DNA of 7,593 nucleotides from contig JAZKAD010000038.1 of assembly GCA_040389305.1 (NCBI GenBank), positions 1 to 7,593 of the forward strand. Reading direction: 5' to 3'. Below the pieces are notes generated by a model that saw only the letters and a list, made by a program, of their open reading frames with translations, was not told the origin of the DNA and did no database searches. Made by a program: the position numbers and the translations under genes. This stretch comes from JAZKAD01 sp040389305 (GTDB lineage Bacteria > Pseudomonadota > Alphaproteobacteria > Rickettsiales > Rickettsiaceae). Below are positions 6,855 to 7,593 of this stretch, piece after piece (the stretch's first letter is position 1; every line of letters starts with the position of its first letter).

Positions 6855-7079
6855 AATAATACTTCCTTATTAAATTTGTATCTGCATTCGTAAGTTAAAA
6901 AGTTGAATAACCTAATAGCTTTTGCAACTGAAGGATACCTTATGAGATAAAAAGCACTAGCATAGTTGCTTTGTAGGGTCATAAAAAATGATACACTTGT
7001 GGTAAATTTATCTATAATTGCCGCAGTCGATTTACCGCTTCATGACGATGAACGATTCTCCCTAAATAAGACCGAGGCT

Positions 7080-7593
7080 TTAATTAATCTTTTTTGCGAT
7101 GAAGAGACTAAGTGGGATGGTGCATATATAGCAAAGCCCCAAGGCTGGAATAACGTACCAAGGATACATTACCATATTAATGATAAGTGCCCCTCCAATA
7201 AGAAGTGAGACCCATACATATTCTGGTTTAATGACTAAGTGCTTTAGAGAAAAAATTGGGATGCGAGACGCTAGCATACAAGCTATGACTATTTGATATA
7301 GACTAAGGATTAGGCTGTGAGACCTAATATTAATATTCATATTGGTAGAAAAATCGAAGTCTAGCATAATAGGTGTCATAAGCAAGAGAGCGCCTAAGGG
7401 AGCTGGGACTCCTGTAAAAAAACGCTTAGAATGAGAGCTAGCTTCCGATATTATGCTTGTATTAAAGCGAGCTAGTCTTATGGCCATACATACCGCAAAT
7501 AATAGAACTGCAGTCCATGACAGCACCTTAAATTCTGGTTGATGTAATGACCAGAGATAGGTAAGTATAGAAGGTGCTATACCGAAATTGACG
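7080..7593 (-). CDS. pssA: CDP-diacylglycerol--serine O-phosphatidyltransferase, 5'-truncated by window edge
   Basis: This membrane enzyme joins CDP-diacylglycerol and serine to make phosphatidylserine, the precursor of phosphatidylethanolamine. Only the last 170 residues are visible. The frame is open to the right edge, and the residues before the first internal start-like codon (GTG at 7526) read VNFGIAPSILTYLWSLH, the conserved segment right after the catalytic CDP-alcohol phosphatidyltransferase motif. That motif, D-x2-D-G-x2-A-R-x8-G-x3-D-x3-D, must therefore lie just outside the window. Visible family marks are IRLARFN, FFTGVPAPLGALLLMTP (conserved FxGxPxP) and several hydrophobic helices down to a C-terminal pair ending in IAKKIN. 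The lack of a frameshift and the intact C terminus suggest a functional gene. The GTG at 7526 is not the true start. In many bacteria psd precedes pssA; here that would lie beyond the edge and cannot be checked. Confidence 0.9.
   Translation of the reverse strand, partial: VNFGIAPSILTYLWSLHQPEFKVLSWTAVLLFAVCMAIRLARFNTSIISEASSHSKRFFTGVPAPLGALLLMTPIMLDFDFSTNMNINIRSHSLILSLYQIVIACMLASRIPIFSLKHLVIKPEYVWVSLLIGGALIINMVMYPWYVIPALGLCYICTIPLSLFIAKKIN

Noticed and set aside
6855..7079. The gap between pssA and the Ala-rich gene, examined for small genes, RNA genes, a terminator or a promoter
   Set aside because: No tRNA-like fold, no convincing - strand promoter pair and no coding pattern was found. 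A 5-bp TTCAT/ATGAA hairpin near 7038-7054 is too weak to call a terminator.
6966..7208. An 80-codon + strand open frame starting with TTG
   Set aside because: It has no ribosome binding site, its second half runs antisense through the well-supported pssA C terminus, and the translation resembles no family. It is more likely a chance open frame.
1..7593. CRISPR array, transposase, tRNA or rRNA genes, riboswitch
   Set aside because: No regularly spaced direct repeats, transposase motifs, tRNA-type sequences or conserved riboswitch-like leaders were seen on either strand.

Overview
The window is AT-rich bacterial chromosome from what looks like an alphaproteobacterium, most plausibly an intracellular Rickettsiales-type lineage. 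This rests on three things: the protein style of SucA, SucB, LptF, TatA and PssA; compact collinear genes; and short palindromic repeat elements between genes whose ends resemble the small dispersed repeats common in Rickettsiales genomes. An LptF gene implies lipopolysaccharide export, which argues against Anaplasmataceae (Ehrlichia, Wolbachia lack LPS) and fits Rickettsiaceae or Midichloriaceae-like relatives better. The taxonomic call is inference, not proof.

Layout, left to right. Positions 1-612 (+) hold the 3' part of a highly charged protein of unknown function, open at the left edge. After about 95 bases comes sucA (708-3539, +; true start possibly GTG at 720), then sucB (3580-4788, +), the E1 and E2 subunits of the 2-oxoglutarate dehydrogenase complex. 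A 120-base spacer carries a roughly 90-base nested palindromic element (4808-4897). It is entirely open in the reading frame of the next gene, lptF, an inner-membrane permease subunit of the LPS exporter whose conserved start lies near 4909-4918 but whose open frame can begin inside the element at 4822. The tatA gene (6045-6203, 52 aa) overlaps the lptF stop through ATGA. Downstream lies a strong hairpin (6253-6297) directly joined to a second short repeat (6296-6329). These sit between tatA and a convergent gene for an alanine-rich protein of unknown function (6342-6854, -). About 225 bases with no supported gene follow (6855-7079), then the 3' part of pssA, phosphatidylserine synthase (7080-7593, -), which runs off the right edge.

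Functionally, the + strand run joins a TCA-cycle enzyme pair with two envelope genes (LPS transport, Tat protein export), probably in one transcript or two closely spaced ones. The - strand adds phospholipid synthesis and an uncharacterised Ala-rich protein. Most of the window is ordinary housekeeping. The parts that are not are the palindromic element that may supply the N terminus of LptF, the compound hairpin and repeat after tatA, and the two unknown proteins.
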